A DNA stretch of 64,000 bases, taken from the NCBI GenBank assembly GCA_037367355.1, contig CM074705.1, positions 124,001 to 188,000 on the forward strand, given 5' to 3'. Below, one piece after another: positions 46,042 through 56,593 of this stretch. Origin of the DNA: Neoscytalidium dimidiatum. Taxonomy: Eukaryota; Ascomycota; Dothideomycetes; Botryosphaeriales; Botryosphaeriaceae. The position numbers and the translations under genes are program-made. The notes under the pieces were generated by a model. It did no database searches. It had not been told where the DNA came from and was given only the letters and a program-made list of their open reading frames with translations. How positions within the stretch are numbered: the first letter of the stretch is position 1; each line of letters begins with the position of its first letter.

Positions 46042-48553
46042 GATCAGGATCATGGATCAGGACAAATCGGGACTGACAAAGCCACATCTCGAGCCTGCTG
46101 CAGAGACTCTAGACTTGCCTTTCTCTGCAAGCACGCCCGCGAGCCCCTCCGATACAATGCCATCGGATGAAACATCCGAGCACAGCGATGCAATGCGGCA
46201 CGACGCTTATCAGCGCTTCCTCAATGCTTTCTCAGACCCATCAACCCACCTAGCACGTCTGGAGCGCCTCGAAATCCGTGTGGCAGAAGCCTTGGGCATG
46301 TATCGCGATCCAAGACCAGCCAATGGGAAGAGTCTTCTCGACCTCTACAATACCGTCGAAGGCTGTGCAGGAGCCATGAAGAAGGTTCTGGATGCGTTCT
46401 CTTTGCTTGAAGAAGAGGAAGGATTTTGTCAGGACAAGTTCAACATCTTGGTGGACGACCCGAAGAGGGAAGCCGTCGCATTGGTAAAAACGTTCCATCG
46501 TACGGCTCTTGCATCCCTTCACGACGCCTTGACAGACTTGGTGACCAGCGATCGCCATCTCCGTAGTCGCTCAGACGACTCGGTAGCATCGGAACCAGCT
46601 GTTTCTTGGTCTTCCGCCCCACGTATGGTTCAGCAGACCAAGTGGATCGAGCACTTCCTCTCGCCTCTGAACGTATGTTATGACAACAAAGGTTGGCAAG
46701 TACCGTTACGACCAAGGCTTGAACACTACTAACGTTCACAACGGTGCAGCGACATTCTCCCCCGAGCAGCGCCTCTGCCAAGCATTCAGTACACTCTTCT
46801 CCGTCTTGCGCCTCGGCTTGATTTCCTACGCTGGATCTCACGCCTGCGATTTCGATTACTCCGTGTTTGAGGCCGAAATTAGCAGCCAACCCATCAAAGT
46901 TTCCGAAAGCATCTTCCTCCATCGAAAATCTCTTGCTTGCCTCCGGGGCTATGTTGGTCGACCAATCTGGCTTTTCGGGAGACGAAACCTCACCGAAAGC
47001 GTGTCCGGCTACCGCGTATCTATAGACCTGGACACATTGACGGATCTCTGGGGTCCAGCATGGGGCATCCCAATAGAGAGCCGCCCTAATCACTTCCAGG
47101 AAATTTTTACAGAGTGCGGTGCCATCACCAGGGTCCCCGCATCCCAAATGCCTGGCCTTCATGATGGGGAGATTGCGTGTCATTGGGCAGAGGCTTCCGG
47201 ACTGGCTATCCGGAACTGGATGGATCGCTCTTCGAGTGAAAACCTTCCGCGAGACGAAACCCTTCTCATCGACACTTCATGCAACATGCTGATTGGCATG
47301 AATGGCTTCCCTATTTACCATCCTAGTATGCATGCTCTGGCCAATCCAACAAGCTCTTTGACAGGAGCACCACGACCTTACACAACCCTTGTCCACAACA
47401 CTGGTTGCTCATCATCAGCTGAGATCTTGAACCACCGATTATCATCAAGACTGCTCTTCCCCGGTACATCGAGAGATAGGTTTGTGGTAGGCTCCTATCA
47501 AGGCCAGATCAGCTTTAGCAAGGTAGTCGGTATCGGGGCCTCCCAGACACGCAAGCGAGTGCCAGGTATACCTCTCAAGTCCCAGATCATTGCCTTCTGC
47601 AATGGTTTACCGCAGCGCCAATCTTTACAGTCATACTTGCAGATGAAGATAGGGTTAGAAATTAGCGCCTGCACCGGAAACGCCCGAAGAGTCACTCTCG
47701 GTGAAGCGATACAGCTGGCGAACAGGCGGACACTTCTCGAGCGGACTTTGGAATCCCATGGCACAGACCGAATCGACGAGTGCACTCACAATGTTGAAGC
47801 GATATCTGATTGCGTCGCGAATTGCTGGCCAGAAGGAGAAAGCATTCGGAGCATCACCGTAAGCCATGTCCATTGCAATAAGACCAACCAGTTCACCCGG
47901 CTGACCTGCATAAACAGCACAAATCTGCTCGAGAGCAGGCAATCAGGCAGACACTCGTCCGCGCCATCACCATGATCGAGCACACGGGAGTGAGGGAAGG
48001 AGGAGAGCTCCACGCATGGTACCCTTTCCTCGAGGTCCCCTGCGTTCTGTCGACCGCACCCAGTTTCCACCACGTATTCCGGGAGCGGCACGGCTGGATC
48101 CCGATGCTACGCGACACCCACTTGACAGCCACTTTCGCCGTAGTTAGCAACCGATGCCTTGAAGCCCCTCGCAACGGACTCATTCCAAACCCCCGGTATG
48201 GCGCGTGCCTCGGTGAAAGAGACGCCGCGCATACGGTGTGCAGCGTGCTCGAGACCGCGCTGACGAACGTCACGTCGACGACGAACACGCGGGATTTCCC
48301 TTCCACCGGAGCCACCGCCGAACGCGACATCCCAGGAGAAGGGCGACTGTGTTTCGGAGCCAGCCCGCACGAGATGTCGGGGATTTTCGACCGGGTCCAA
48401 GGGAGCAGATTCATCTTGGGATTCCACAGCCGGCCGACCAGCAGGCTCAATGGCGCCTGCTGGCGGATTCGGGATAATGCCGCTGTGCTGACGGAGTGCG
48501 TCAGCAAGTTGGCGGCGCCGCGTCGGTCTTTGGTTTTGGTGGTGACGCAGTGA
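45989..48553 (+). CDS. Large uncharacterised fungal protein (CTGNA motif family)
   Basis: Three exons: 45989-46672, 46770-47858 and 47918-48553, about 802 residues. The first intron's borders are uncertain: using GT at 46677 and AG at 46749 also keeps the frame and gives about 810. I recognise a family seen in many ascomycetes but without known function. Its marks are RLGLISYAGSHACDFD, L-x-CL-x-GY, DLWGPAW, CHWAEA, LLID then LIGMNGFP, GLEISACTGNARRVTLGEAI, and EQAIRQTLVRAI followed by EHTGV. The C-terminal part carries GRLCFGASPHEMSG. No signal peptide or membrane helix is seen. The first 90 residues are acidic and variable. Exon 3 must begin in the frame giving SAREQAIRQTL. Upstream overlaps the small Cys/His-rich ORF; translation could start at 46052. 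Confidence 0.8.
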
Positions 48554-49932
48554 GAGGCTGTCGAGGATGCAGGTTTGAACCTGTTTTCGTTTGCCAGGAA
48601 ACTGAATACTGTGACTCCGTTTACCCTGGCTCAACCGCTATGGAAATGCTTCAGATGTCATGACGGTCTAACTGCATTCTGACACAGGCTGAGTGGAGAC
48701 GCACGGCCGCCCAGGTGAGTCTTCAAAAAACAATTATTTTGCAACTTCAACTTTGGTTGGCTGACTTGTCTACAGAATCAGGTATCAGCTCTTCTGTTCA
48801 TCACTAGCAAAGCTTGATGGAGTTCCACATACGTCCGAATCCGCCTATCTCAATCCAATGAACGGCCTCCAGCATATCATGAGTCTACCAGTCTATTCAA
48901 TTTGGCATCAAAATCTCGTTTCTGTGGGGCGCCAGATCAGATGAGCCGTTATAAAGAACAGCATGGACCGGGTCTTATGTTGCCACAAGAAAAATATCCT
49001 GACCTCAGGGCATGGGGTGGTCACTGGCAAATGGCCTTTTTCTCAGCGTGGAAGACACATATGGACGAAAGGCTTATCTCTCTGACGAAAGGCCGTTCGT
49101 CCGAACACCATGTGAATTGGCTTTGGAGACGTGGCTACCGATCACTGAAGAACTAGGGTTACTATGAAATTGATAGCTTGGAGCTACCAGCCTGCAATAC
49201 TGATGCTAAAGGCTACTTCATCGCGACTGGTGGGAGGCTCGCAAACTCTGGAAAAGAATGGATCTTCAGCGAACGAGGAGTATGAGAGATGGCTGGGAAC
49301 GCCCAATTCGAAGAGCCAGATCATCATAATAACGGGGGGTTTTTTTTTTTTTTTTTTAAAGGCAGAGGTGACTGGAGCTTAGGAAACGGCATTCCCTCTC
49401 CCCTCAGCTTTAGCCCATTTCAGTCGATAGGCTGATATCATGTACTTTGTTTCCAATGCTAGGCGACCGTCGCGTCTGCCGAAACTCACGGATATCTCCA
49501 TGTCCCCCATCCAATTTTTCCATGACGACAGTACGATCCGACGGCTATACCGAGACCTCGTCCACTGCCGAGCGTGGTCCTCGGTCCATTCCGGATCCAT
49601 TCTCGCAGTCCGCGGCGTTTATCGTCCAACACACGGGACTCGCACCTACTTCAGGCTCGCGCACGGCTGCATTACTCGGCCAGATGTTGCGCAAATCGGC
49701 AACCGCAATGACGTGCTTCGGAGATCTGTCGACCGTGCGCTGGAAAACTGGTTCGCCTTGACTCCGCCGTTTCATTGGCCGGACGCATTTAAGGAATCAT
49801 GAATCCTTCACGTTTCCCTCTGTAAGGTTGTTGTTGTTGTTGTTGTTGTCGCAGTAGGCCCGATCTCGACCATTCCCTGCACCCCGCACCACTCAAATCC
49901 AACCTCAGCGGCCGCCGGGATCGTCGCCAAAA
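48554..49932. other. Intergenic, no gene seen
   Basis: 1.4 kb between the CTGNA-family gene and the phospholipase-like gene. It contains a T18 run at 49340-49357 and a short GTT repeat. Frames near 48902 and 49440 are not recognisable. Confidence 0.45.
49827..49849. repeat. GTT microsatellite
   Basis: Seven to eight copies of GTT lie about 85 bp before the start codon of the phospholipase-like gene, so within its promoter or 5' leader. Confidence 0.85.
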
Positions 49933-50498
49933 ATGAAGGCCGCAGTTCTTCCGGCGCTGTTAAGCATCCTTGCCTGCGTGCAGGCTTCGATCACTTGCCT
50001 CAAGGTCGGCGCGACCGCGACGGCAACTTGGACCGACAGCGCGGGACGGACGTGCAGCTTCACCGGCGTGGTCGGCAGCAACTACGGAAGCAACTCTGCT
50101 GGTTCTGGAGAGTGAGTTAATTTTCAGGGATCACGCAACACTCGGGAGGGATTGCTGACGAGGGTTTTTGCAAACAATTCCAGCTACAGCTGCAATGGTC
50201 GATGCGGCGCGGGCTGCACCGGAACGGCAGTCGGGAACGCGTACACGCAGGACTGCTTCTCGCACGACATTTGCTCGTACTTCGAGAACGCCAGCGGCGG
50301 AGCAAGGCAAGACAAGCATCCTACATAACGTGGACCACCGCCCCTGGCGGATGCTGACAAGGACACAGCGATCCCAATTGCGGAGATGCGTACGATGCTG
50401 CAGTGGACGACACGCTGCTCGGGGCGGCGAGCGGCTGCGGGCAAACGAACCCCTCAAACGCGGTCTCGAAGCCCACCACGAGCCCCGTTTGTTCGTAG
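49933..50498 (+). CDS. Secreted phospholipase-A2-like protein
   Basis: Three exons (49933-50111, 50184-50306, 50369-50498) give 143 residues. An 18-20 residue signal peptide (MKAAVLPALLSILACVQA) leads to a Cys-rich mature protein. The core DCFSHDICSYFENASGGAS, then DPNCGDAYDAAVDD, resembles the fungal/bacterial group XIV phospholipase A2 C-x-x-HD helix, with the His-Asp dyad present. Eleven or more Cys residues suggest several disulphides. The family is frequent in fungal secretomes and may act on membrane phospholipids, but activity is unproven. The second intron (50307-50368) must use a GC donor (aag|GCAAGA); this is the only reading that restores SDPNCGDAY. The next genes are also secreted-protein genes. 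Confidence 0.85.
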
Positions 50499-50829
50499 GA
50501 TCGGCGAAGGGGGGTTTGAAGGGAGGGCAATCATCAGCATCGGGAAGGCGCCACTGCAGCGCGGCTCTCGGTGTCGGCAGACGCCATCATCGTACATACA
50601 TGCATTGCCACAGGGGCGCCGCCGGAGAATTGAGGGTGGAAATCAGACGAAGGATCCGTGTGACGGAGCAGATATATAACCCCGCATCTCGCCCGCAATT
50701 GCATCTCATCGTCTTTGCACCCTCCTTGCACCGGAATGCGCTGCCAGACAGCGCTCGTACTCCTCTTCTCGCCCTCTTCACGGGAGTGCTCAGCATCACC
50801 GTCGTCCCGCCCAGCAGATGGGGCTGTCC

Positions 50830-51137
50830 CTACCCCATGGCCCGTCCACTACCACGGCATCACTTTGCAATTCGACATGGCGCTGACGACCGACATGGTG
50901 CGGACGCAGCCCCGTGGTGTGCGAGTTCGGGGCTCGTGCGGCCGCCGACGCTGCTGCTGGTGGTCGGGCGGAGGGATAACACCGCGATCGGGAAGCGGTG
51001 GGAGCCTATGCGCGGCTGGGGGAAGGGAGGCGCGCGATCGGATTCCGTGGGCGAGCTTGGTGGAGTTTCCGGACTTGGGGCACAGTCCGCAGGTGCGGGA
51101 TGAGGAGGCGAATCATGCGGCGTTGTTGGCGTGGTGA
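50830..51137 (+). pseudogene. Alpha/beta hydrolase pseudogene, C-terminal fragment
   Basis: Pieces in three frames follow the C-terminal half of an alpha/beta hydrolase. They are DMALTTDMVRTQP, then PVVCEFG in a shifted frame, then PPTLLLVVGRRDNTAIGKRW, then IPWASLVEFPDLGHSPQV with the catalytic-His strand, ending LLAW before a stop at about 51135. The family usually reads D-M-x-x-TQPVVYEF ... PTLLxVGxxDxTAIGK ... LVEFPxLGHxPQ. At least three frame changes are needed, and the upstream nucleophile half is not recognisable, so the copy is dead. It lies between two secreted-protein genes. Confidence 0.7.
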
Positions 51138-51250
51138 AAGCCGTAGGGGTGGTGGATGGGTGGGGAAGTGGGTTCTGGGAGACAGGAGAGAACATGGTTT
51201 GGGACATGTTCTGGAAAGCAAAAGCCGTGTTGCTACGTTCTGTGACTATC

Positions 51251-51850
51251 CTACGGGATGTCAATGTCACACCCAGTCAAATCGATCCTACAGTCCCGCA
51301 CCGAGCTCTCCCCGCCTCCCTCCGCAACGCACACATCCCTGACCTGCGTGCACAGCTCCGTAACCCGCGAGCTGCCCTCCACGTACGACAAGCTCCCCCG
51401 TGTCCGCTCGGGGATGTCAAAGCTCAGCCTGAACGTCCAGCTGTACGTGCACGACGTCGTGGTGCCCCGATTGACGCTCCACTGCAGTTTCGCCGTGTTG
51501 CCGGTCGACGTCGGCGGCACCCCGACCGAGGTCTGCGCGAAGGTGAGCCGCGTGAGGCAGCGCGGGGGCATCTCGTCCCCGAGCCGCCAGTTGCACACGC
51601 CGCTGCCGTCGCGTCGGCTATCCACGAAGCTCGCCGTGATGTCGATGTTCTGGATCTGCGTGCCGCCCTCCGGGCAGGTGGCCAGCACGGAACATTGGGC
51701 CGTTTTGATGACGAGCCGTTTTTGTAGGTGGGACTTGGCTGAGGGTGGCCCGACGCCGCCGTCTGCGCCTGGTATGGTGGGAAGACCGTGGGTGGCGTGG
51801 AAATAGACGAATAGATGGAAGAGGGGGAGAGTCCAAGAGACGAGAAACAT
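51251..51850 (-). CDS. Cysteine-rich secreted protein of unknown function
   Basis: Intronless, 199 residues. The first 22 residues (MFLVSWTLPLFHLFVYFHAT) are a hydrophobic signal peptide. A Lys-Arg pair (LQKRLV) about 45 residues in looks like a Kex2 processing site, after which the mature part begins with about nine Cys residues spread to the C-terminus (AQCSVLATC, VCNW, PRCLTR, SCTYSW, ELCTQVRDVC, DCRIDLTGC). I recognise no family. The small size, signal, pro-segment and Cys content fit a secreted effector-like or cell-wall protein. Transcription is convergent with the hydrolase pseudogene. No lesion. Confidence 0.7.
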   Translation of the reverse strand: MFLVSWTLPLFHLFVYFHATHGLPTIPGADGGVGPPSAKSHLQKRLVIKTAQCSVLATCPEGGTQIQNIDITASFVDSRRDGSGVCNWRLGDEMPPRCLTRLTFAQTSVGVPPTSTGNTAKLQWSVNRGTTTSCTYSWTFRLSFDIPERTRGSLSYVEGSSRVTELCTQVRDVCVAEGGGESSVRDCRIDLTGCDIDIP

Positions 51851-52832
51851 CTTTTCTACGGTCCTTTAGGCAGTAGCTGGTCGGCTGGATATGTGTTTGT
51901 ACTTTTTTTTTCGCCTCGATACGTCTCAGTCACCGTAGTCGAGAGACGTTTCTCTGTTTCGTTGCAGAATGATTCTCATTACTGCTCCTTTTCCTTCAAC
52001 GTCCGTTCAGCCTGCCTTTTTATAACCGTCTCGGTCGGAAGCGTGCGGAATAACTCACTTCGCTTGGCAAAGTGATCCCATGGGAGAGTTAAGATTAAAC
52101 TAGTCTACCCAGGACTCATCAGGACAAGAGAGGCTCGGACGTGAGCAAAATGTTGAGCAACCTCACACGTACCGAAAGGAAGCGATACATTCCGAGATAA
52201 ATGCAAGACCGGAGGATTGTTAATTCGAGGCTGGGCGGGGAATAGTGTTATACACAAAACTTTATCGTTGTGGCTTATACCTTGATACCTTTTGAATCAT
52301 GCTATACATAGCAAGGAATCATGTCGTAGTAACTTAGTCATGACTGACCCCACAGAAATGTCAAGACGTTCATAGAAATTCTAGAAGATGAGCTTATAAA
52401 TGCTGAAGATCAAACGTGAGTCTTAGCAAAAAGTGTGAGGTTCACTTTCGGAGTCACAGCCCGTATGATGGCTCATCCACGATTACAAGCGGAGAAACCA
52501 ATCAGTGGCTCCTGTATATTCCGTCAGGGCTCAAGACGAACTGGGAAACATTGCGGCTTTCAAAAACCATAGCAGAACGGAACCTCTAATCTTATCACGA
52601 ATAAATAGACCGGCGAAAGATAGCGAAAAGTTGGTCACTTGAAACTATTTCAGGTCCAATGTATCACGTAATGGTATTCAATAAGGCCGTAAAATATTTT
52701 GTTTTTTAAATGTTCATCCATTTACAGCAGCGGATTCAAAATATTTACTAAGAAGCGAAAGGCCGCGAGCAACCTTCCCTAATACCCTCATCTCTTCCCA
52801 AAGACTATATACAAGAAGATTCTGGGACTTTC
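51851..52832. other. Intergenic, no gene seen
   Basis: About 1 kb. The left 200 bp should be the promoter of the Cys-rich protein gene. The AT content rises near 52600-52750, the 3' flank of the AA9 gene. No gene seen. Confidence 0.45.
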
Positions 52833-53643
52833 TTAACCAGACCAGACAGCCGGGCCGGGCAGGGTGTAGTTGGTGGGGACAGGGTAGTAGATGTTGATGA
52901 GAAGACCGGGGTCGGTAGCCTTGTAGGCGCCGGGAAAGGAGACCTTAGGGCTGGGGTTGCCGTCGCCGCCGCCGGTAACGGTGATCTGGCCGCACGAGAT
53001 GTAGAACTGGGCGCCGTTGGCACTACTGGCGCTGTGCAGGGCGATGTGCTCGACGCGGAAGAGGTAGTCGCCGTTGGGCAGAGACTCGGGCAGGGTGACG
53101 TTGACCTGCTTCAGGCCTGTGTGAAGTAGGCATGTTAACTAAAGTTCCGTTGATAGAGGCTGCTGGGGATGATCACGAACCTTCCGAGGGCCAGGAGAGC
53201 TCGCCGTTGCTAATTGTCGGACCCTGGCCGAAGATCTTGAACCAGACGTCACCCTCGCCCGTGAAGTCGGCAGCGGTGGTACCCGAGGGAGCTTGAGCCA
53301 TGTAGAACTGAAGAGTGCCCGGGTGGGAGACGTCGGGGTCGACGGTGAAGCCGACAGTGCTGCCAGCCTTGACCGAAAGAGTCTCGGTGGTCGGCTTTGA
53401 GGGGTCCTCGTAGCAGCGAATGTCGTCGGAGGTCACATCGGTCACAGGGCCGTGCGAGTAGTGGTTGGCAGTCATGCGGACATACTTCCAGTCATCAGTG
53501 ACCTGGCCCTCGTTGACCAGGGCAGGGAAGGTGTCTGTGCTATGTGAGATCTTATGGAATGCAGAAGTTTGAGGAGGACGCTTACAGTGAGCACTGCTCA
53601 GGCTCGCGGCGGCGAGTGTAACGAGGGTGGTGGAGAACTTCAT
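52833..53643 (-). CDS. AA9 lytic polysaccharide monooxygenase
   Basis: Three exons (53643-53586, 53534-53181, 53116-52833) give 231 residues. AA9 enzymes are secreted copper proteins that cleave cellulose and related glucans by oxidation. An 18-residue signal peptide ends SSA, so the mature protein starts with the copper-binding His19. The first intron splits the next codon ([11 protein letters not shown]). The second copper His is in the [11 protein letters not shown] block and the axial Tyr in [28 protein letters not shown] and [11 protein letters not shown] are all typical. The protein ends at PAVWSG with no CBM1 or linker, so it is a single-domain form. Likely induced during plant-polymer growth; no regulator is adjacent. 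The neighbouring secreted-protein genes support an extracellular role. Confidence 0.96.
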
Positions 53644-55221
53644 TGTGGTTCAAGGCGAAGAGAACGTATAGCTGCTTGTATGGGTAGGGATCGAAAGCGA
53701 TGTCGTGTCCAGCACTGCAGAGCCAAATCCCAGTGAGTGGTAGAGGGCTTAAATACTGATGAAGTTGAGGAACACGGTTCCTTCGGCATTATTTTCGAGC
53801 GACATCCTTTTCCCCGCTGTCATTTCCCTCTTTGGTCGTTCCTGCTTCACGGTCAGACGTTCCGGCGGCTAAAGTGGCCCTCGACTTCTAGATCGCCGAA
53901 TCGCGAAGAGCCAAGGGGAAACGGCAAACGACATCCCTGGTCAATAGTCAACCAGTCAAGCTTCCTTGGCAAGCATTACCCGCTCGATGGTGGCAACGAA
54001 TGGACAGTTCTCGTTTAGCCGAAGGCATGAAACGGGTGTTGCTGGTACGCATAAGTTTTGGAACGAAGATCTTTGCATGGAAATGAAACTTCGCTGGGAA
54101 TAGTGGGGCAGCGGCATCGCGAGGGTTTCAAGGGTGTATCGAAAGAACGCGAGTTGAGTGGTGGAGGTGGGACCAAAGGAGAGACTATTGGAGAGAAGCT
54201 AGGCGAAGCTTTGATTTAGGGAGTGCACGGCGGAGAGCGGTGGACAGGAATAGATGAACCGTTTCAAACGACCGGGTAGTCTGACATCACAGCCGCCGTG
54301 CCGGAGCGGCATGTCGGCTGCGCATCCCGGCACTATTGGATGGTACAATATAAAGGTATGGAACAGTTCGTGACAAATATCGCGTGCTTCCTCGGACGAG
54401 CGCATCTCCCGAACCGGCCAATTCGGAATTAGGACGCAGATGTCGTGGTGTTGTAGCGTGGCAGGCAGCAAGGCATCAAGGATCCGCAGGCTGGGAAAAC
54501 TTCGGGCGCGGGGAGAGCCCTCACAGCCTTCCGTGGCCGGCCCGACCTGAGGCCATCGTATCGGCATGGGCAACTACTTTCTCACCACTTTCTCGACGCG
54601 TCGGTCGCTTTTCTGGGATGGACGCCGCACACGTGGCACGACCTGGCCTGGAGATTTGCCCATCATTGCCACAAGAATCAGCTGCATACTACGCTGCGAG
54701 TCTGGTCGCGATACAGCAACCGCAGGGCTGAAAGAAGTAGAAAACCGCATCTAGAGTGCTGGAGCGCCAACCGCATGCGAAGACACCGCAGCTCTCTCAC
54801 CACACCAATGAGGGACTCCAAACTACAGAGCTTCGATCGCATTTTGAATTAGGATAATAATCTTTGTTCACCGCAACCGTGGTCGTATCGTTCGCAACTC
54901 CCAGCTTTGTTGCAGCCGGACAAAGACCAACCACCACCCGCCGTGAACAGCAACAGCTCCTTCCTCCTCCTATTCCCCGAAGCACATTCAACACCACCAC
55001 GCCCAAGAATTGTCGAACCCGCAAAGACAGGTATCATGTCCCTCCTTTACTTCCCCTCATCCTTCAAGCCCGTTCTCCCTCGTATCTCAACCGGTATCGA
55101 TATCAACCTATTCATACTCATCATGGCCCTCAGGTTCCTCCCAGGCAACCCCTTCCCCCACAGCAGCAGCGCCATCCCTCCACCCTACATCTTCCACTGG
55201 AAAAAACCCTTCTTCTACCTA
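53644..55221. other. Intergenic spacer before the DUF2293 gene
   Basis: 1.58 kb without a supported gene; it should hold the divergent promoters of the AA9 gene and the DUF2293 gene. Frames near 54199-54754 have no recognisable content. An in-frame Met at 55123 could extend the next gene upstream. Confidence 0.45.
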
Positions 55222-56160
55222 ATGTCCGCCCGCCCCGGCCGCGAACGCGACGTCCCGCCGAGCGCGCCCCTCCCGCCGGGCTACGTCTTCGTCAAGAAAG
55301 GCGACCCCTACGTGACGCGGCACTGCCGCCAACTAACCAAATCCACCGGAAAGGACCTCTTCGTCGTCATCGTAAGCAGCTCCAATCCTCCGATCCCATC
55401 ACCAAAAAAAAAAAAAAAGACCAACAAAAAAAAAGGGAGGCAAAAAGAAAATTCATTAAACAATTATCGCCCTTAGGACCAACGCACCAACCGCCCCCTC
55501 GGCATCCGCGTCCCAGCCGCCATCCACGCGGCCGTCCGCGCCGCCGACTCCGCCACAAAAGCCGCCCGCCTCGCCGCGACCGCCGCGCGCGACGAGCGCA
55601 TCCTCGCCGGCGCGCGCGCCGCCCTGTTCCGCCTCTTCCCCGCGGCGCCGGGCGCCTCGGTGGACGCGATCGTGGCCCACGCGTTCCGCAAGGGGAGCGG
55701 GCGGGTGGGGCGCGCGCGCGCGATGGGCCTGGAGGAGCGGGTGGCGCTCGGGGTGCGGGCGCACGTGCGGCACGCGTGGACGGGGTACGAGGGGCTGATG
55801 CGCGGGGGCCTGGGGAGGGAGGAGGCGCGGAGGAGGGTGGCGGAGCGGGTGGAGGAGGTGGTGAGGCGGTGGCAGGGGGGGCCGGAGGGGAGTCCGCGGC
55901 GGGTGTCGTTTAGGCGTGGGGGTGACGGGGGGGAGGGGGTGGGTGGTGATGGTGGTGAGGAGAAGGAGAAGGAGGTTGGAGGGGGGCGGAGGCCTGGCGT
56001 TGCTGGGGGGGGAAGGGGAGCTGCGTCGACGCAGGTGAAGGTGAAGAGGAAGGTGGTTAGGAAGCCGGGAGAGCGTGTGGGGACTGGGGTTCGCAAGATG
56101 AAGCAGCGGGGTGGTAGAGCAGCTACTACAACGCGAAGGAAAGGCGAAAAGAGGCTTTGA
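55222..56160 (+). CDS. DUF2293 protein
   Basis: Two exons (55222-55371, 55477-56160) give 277 residues. The conserved block PLPPGYVFVKKGDPYVTRHC is followed by VVI and, across the intron, DQRTNRPLGIRVPAAI, then LFPAAPG, IVAHAFRKGSGRVGR and RAHVRHAWTGYEGLM. This is the DUF2293 domain of fungal nuclear-type proteins with no known activity. The C-terminal 100 residues are Arg/Gly/Glu-rich, basic and low in complexity (VKVKRKVVRK), consistent with nucleic-acid binding or nuclear targeting. The intron holds two A-rich runs. The chosen start is MSARPGRE; Met at 55123 would add 33 residues. The GC-rich third codon positions in exon 2 are much higher than in neighbours. Confidence 0.85.
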
Positions 56161-56593
56161 GAGGCTCGGAGCCTACAAGCATATCTGGTGCCCGGGCCAT
56201 CAGACCAGCTTGGAACACGCTGTTCGAGAGTGCTCTTGCTATGCTATTGCGCAGAGTACGTTTCGTGAAAAGCGTCTGACCTGCAGCTACATACCTATTA
56301 TACATTGTGGCTCTCAAAGAGCTTGGTACGTTTGGTACCTTGGGAAGGAACTCCCTTAATGCAGCCGCGGGGGTATCTCTATATCTTTTTGATGATCCCA
56401 AAAACGCCTCTTGACTCCGGTATGCTTCCATTTTAGTTTCCCGTGCATCCAACCTCATCACCGTCGGCCATCCATTCCTCGGAGCGCCATTTCTGAAACC
56501 CACCCCTGCTAGGAGTGCTCAAGTAGGCATCAGAATCGCCATGAGATCCATTCTTCAACCATTGAGCGAATCGGTGAGAACTTGCGGTTCGAA
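56161..56593. other. Convergent 3' spacer
   Basis: 433 bp between the stops of the DUF2293 gene (plus) and the capping-enzyme gene (minus). No feature seen. Confidence 0.5.

Noticed and set aside
45989..46060. Intron fusing the small Cys/His-rich ORF to the CTGNA-family gene
   Set aside because: Candidate GT-AG pairs are too short or do not restore the frame.
54864..55913. 349-codon frame over the DUF2293 gene
   Set aside because: Arg/Pro-rich alternative frame; the DUF2293 blocks lie in another frame.
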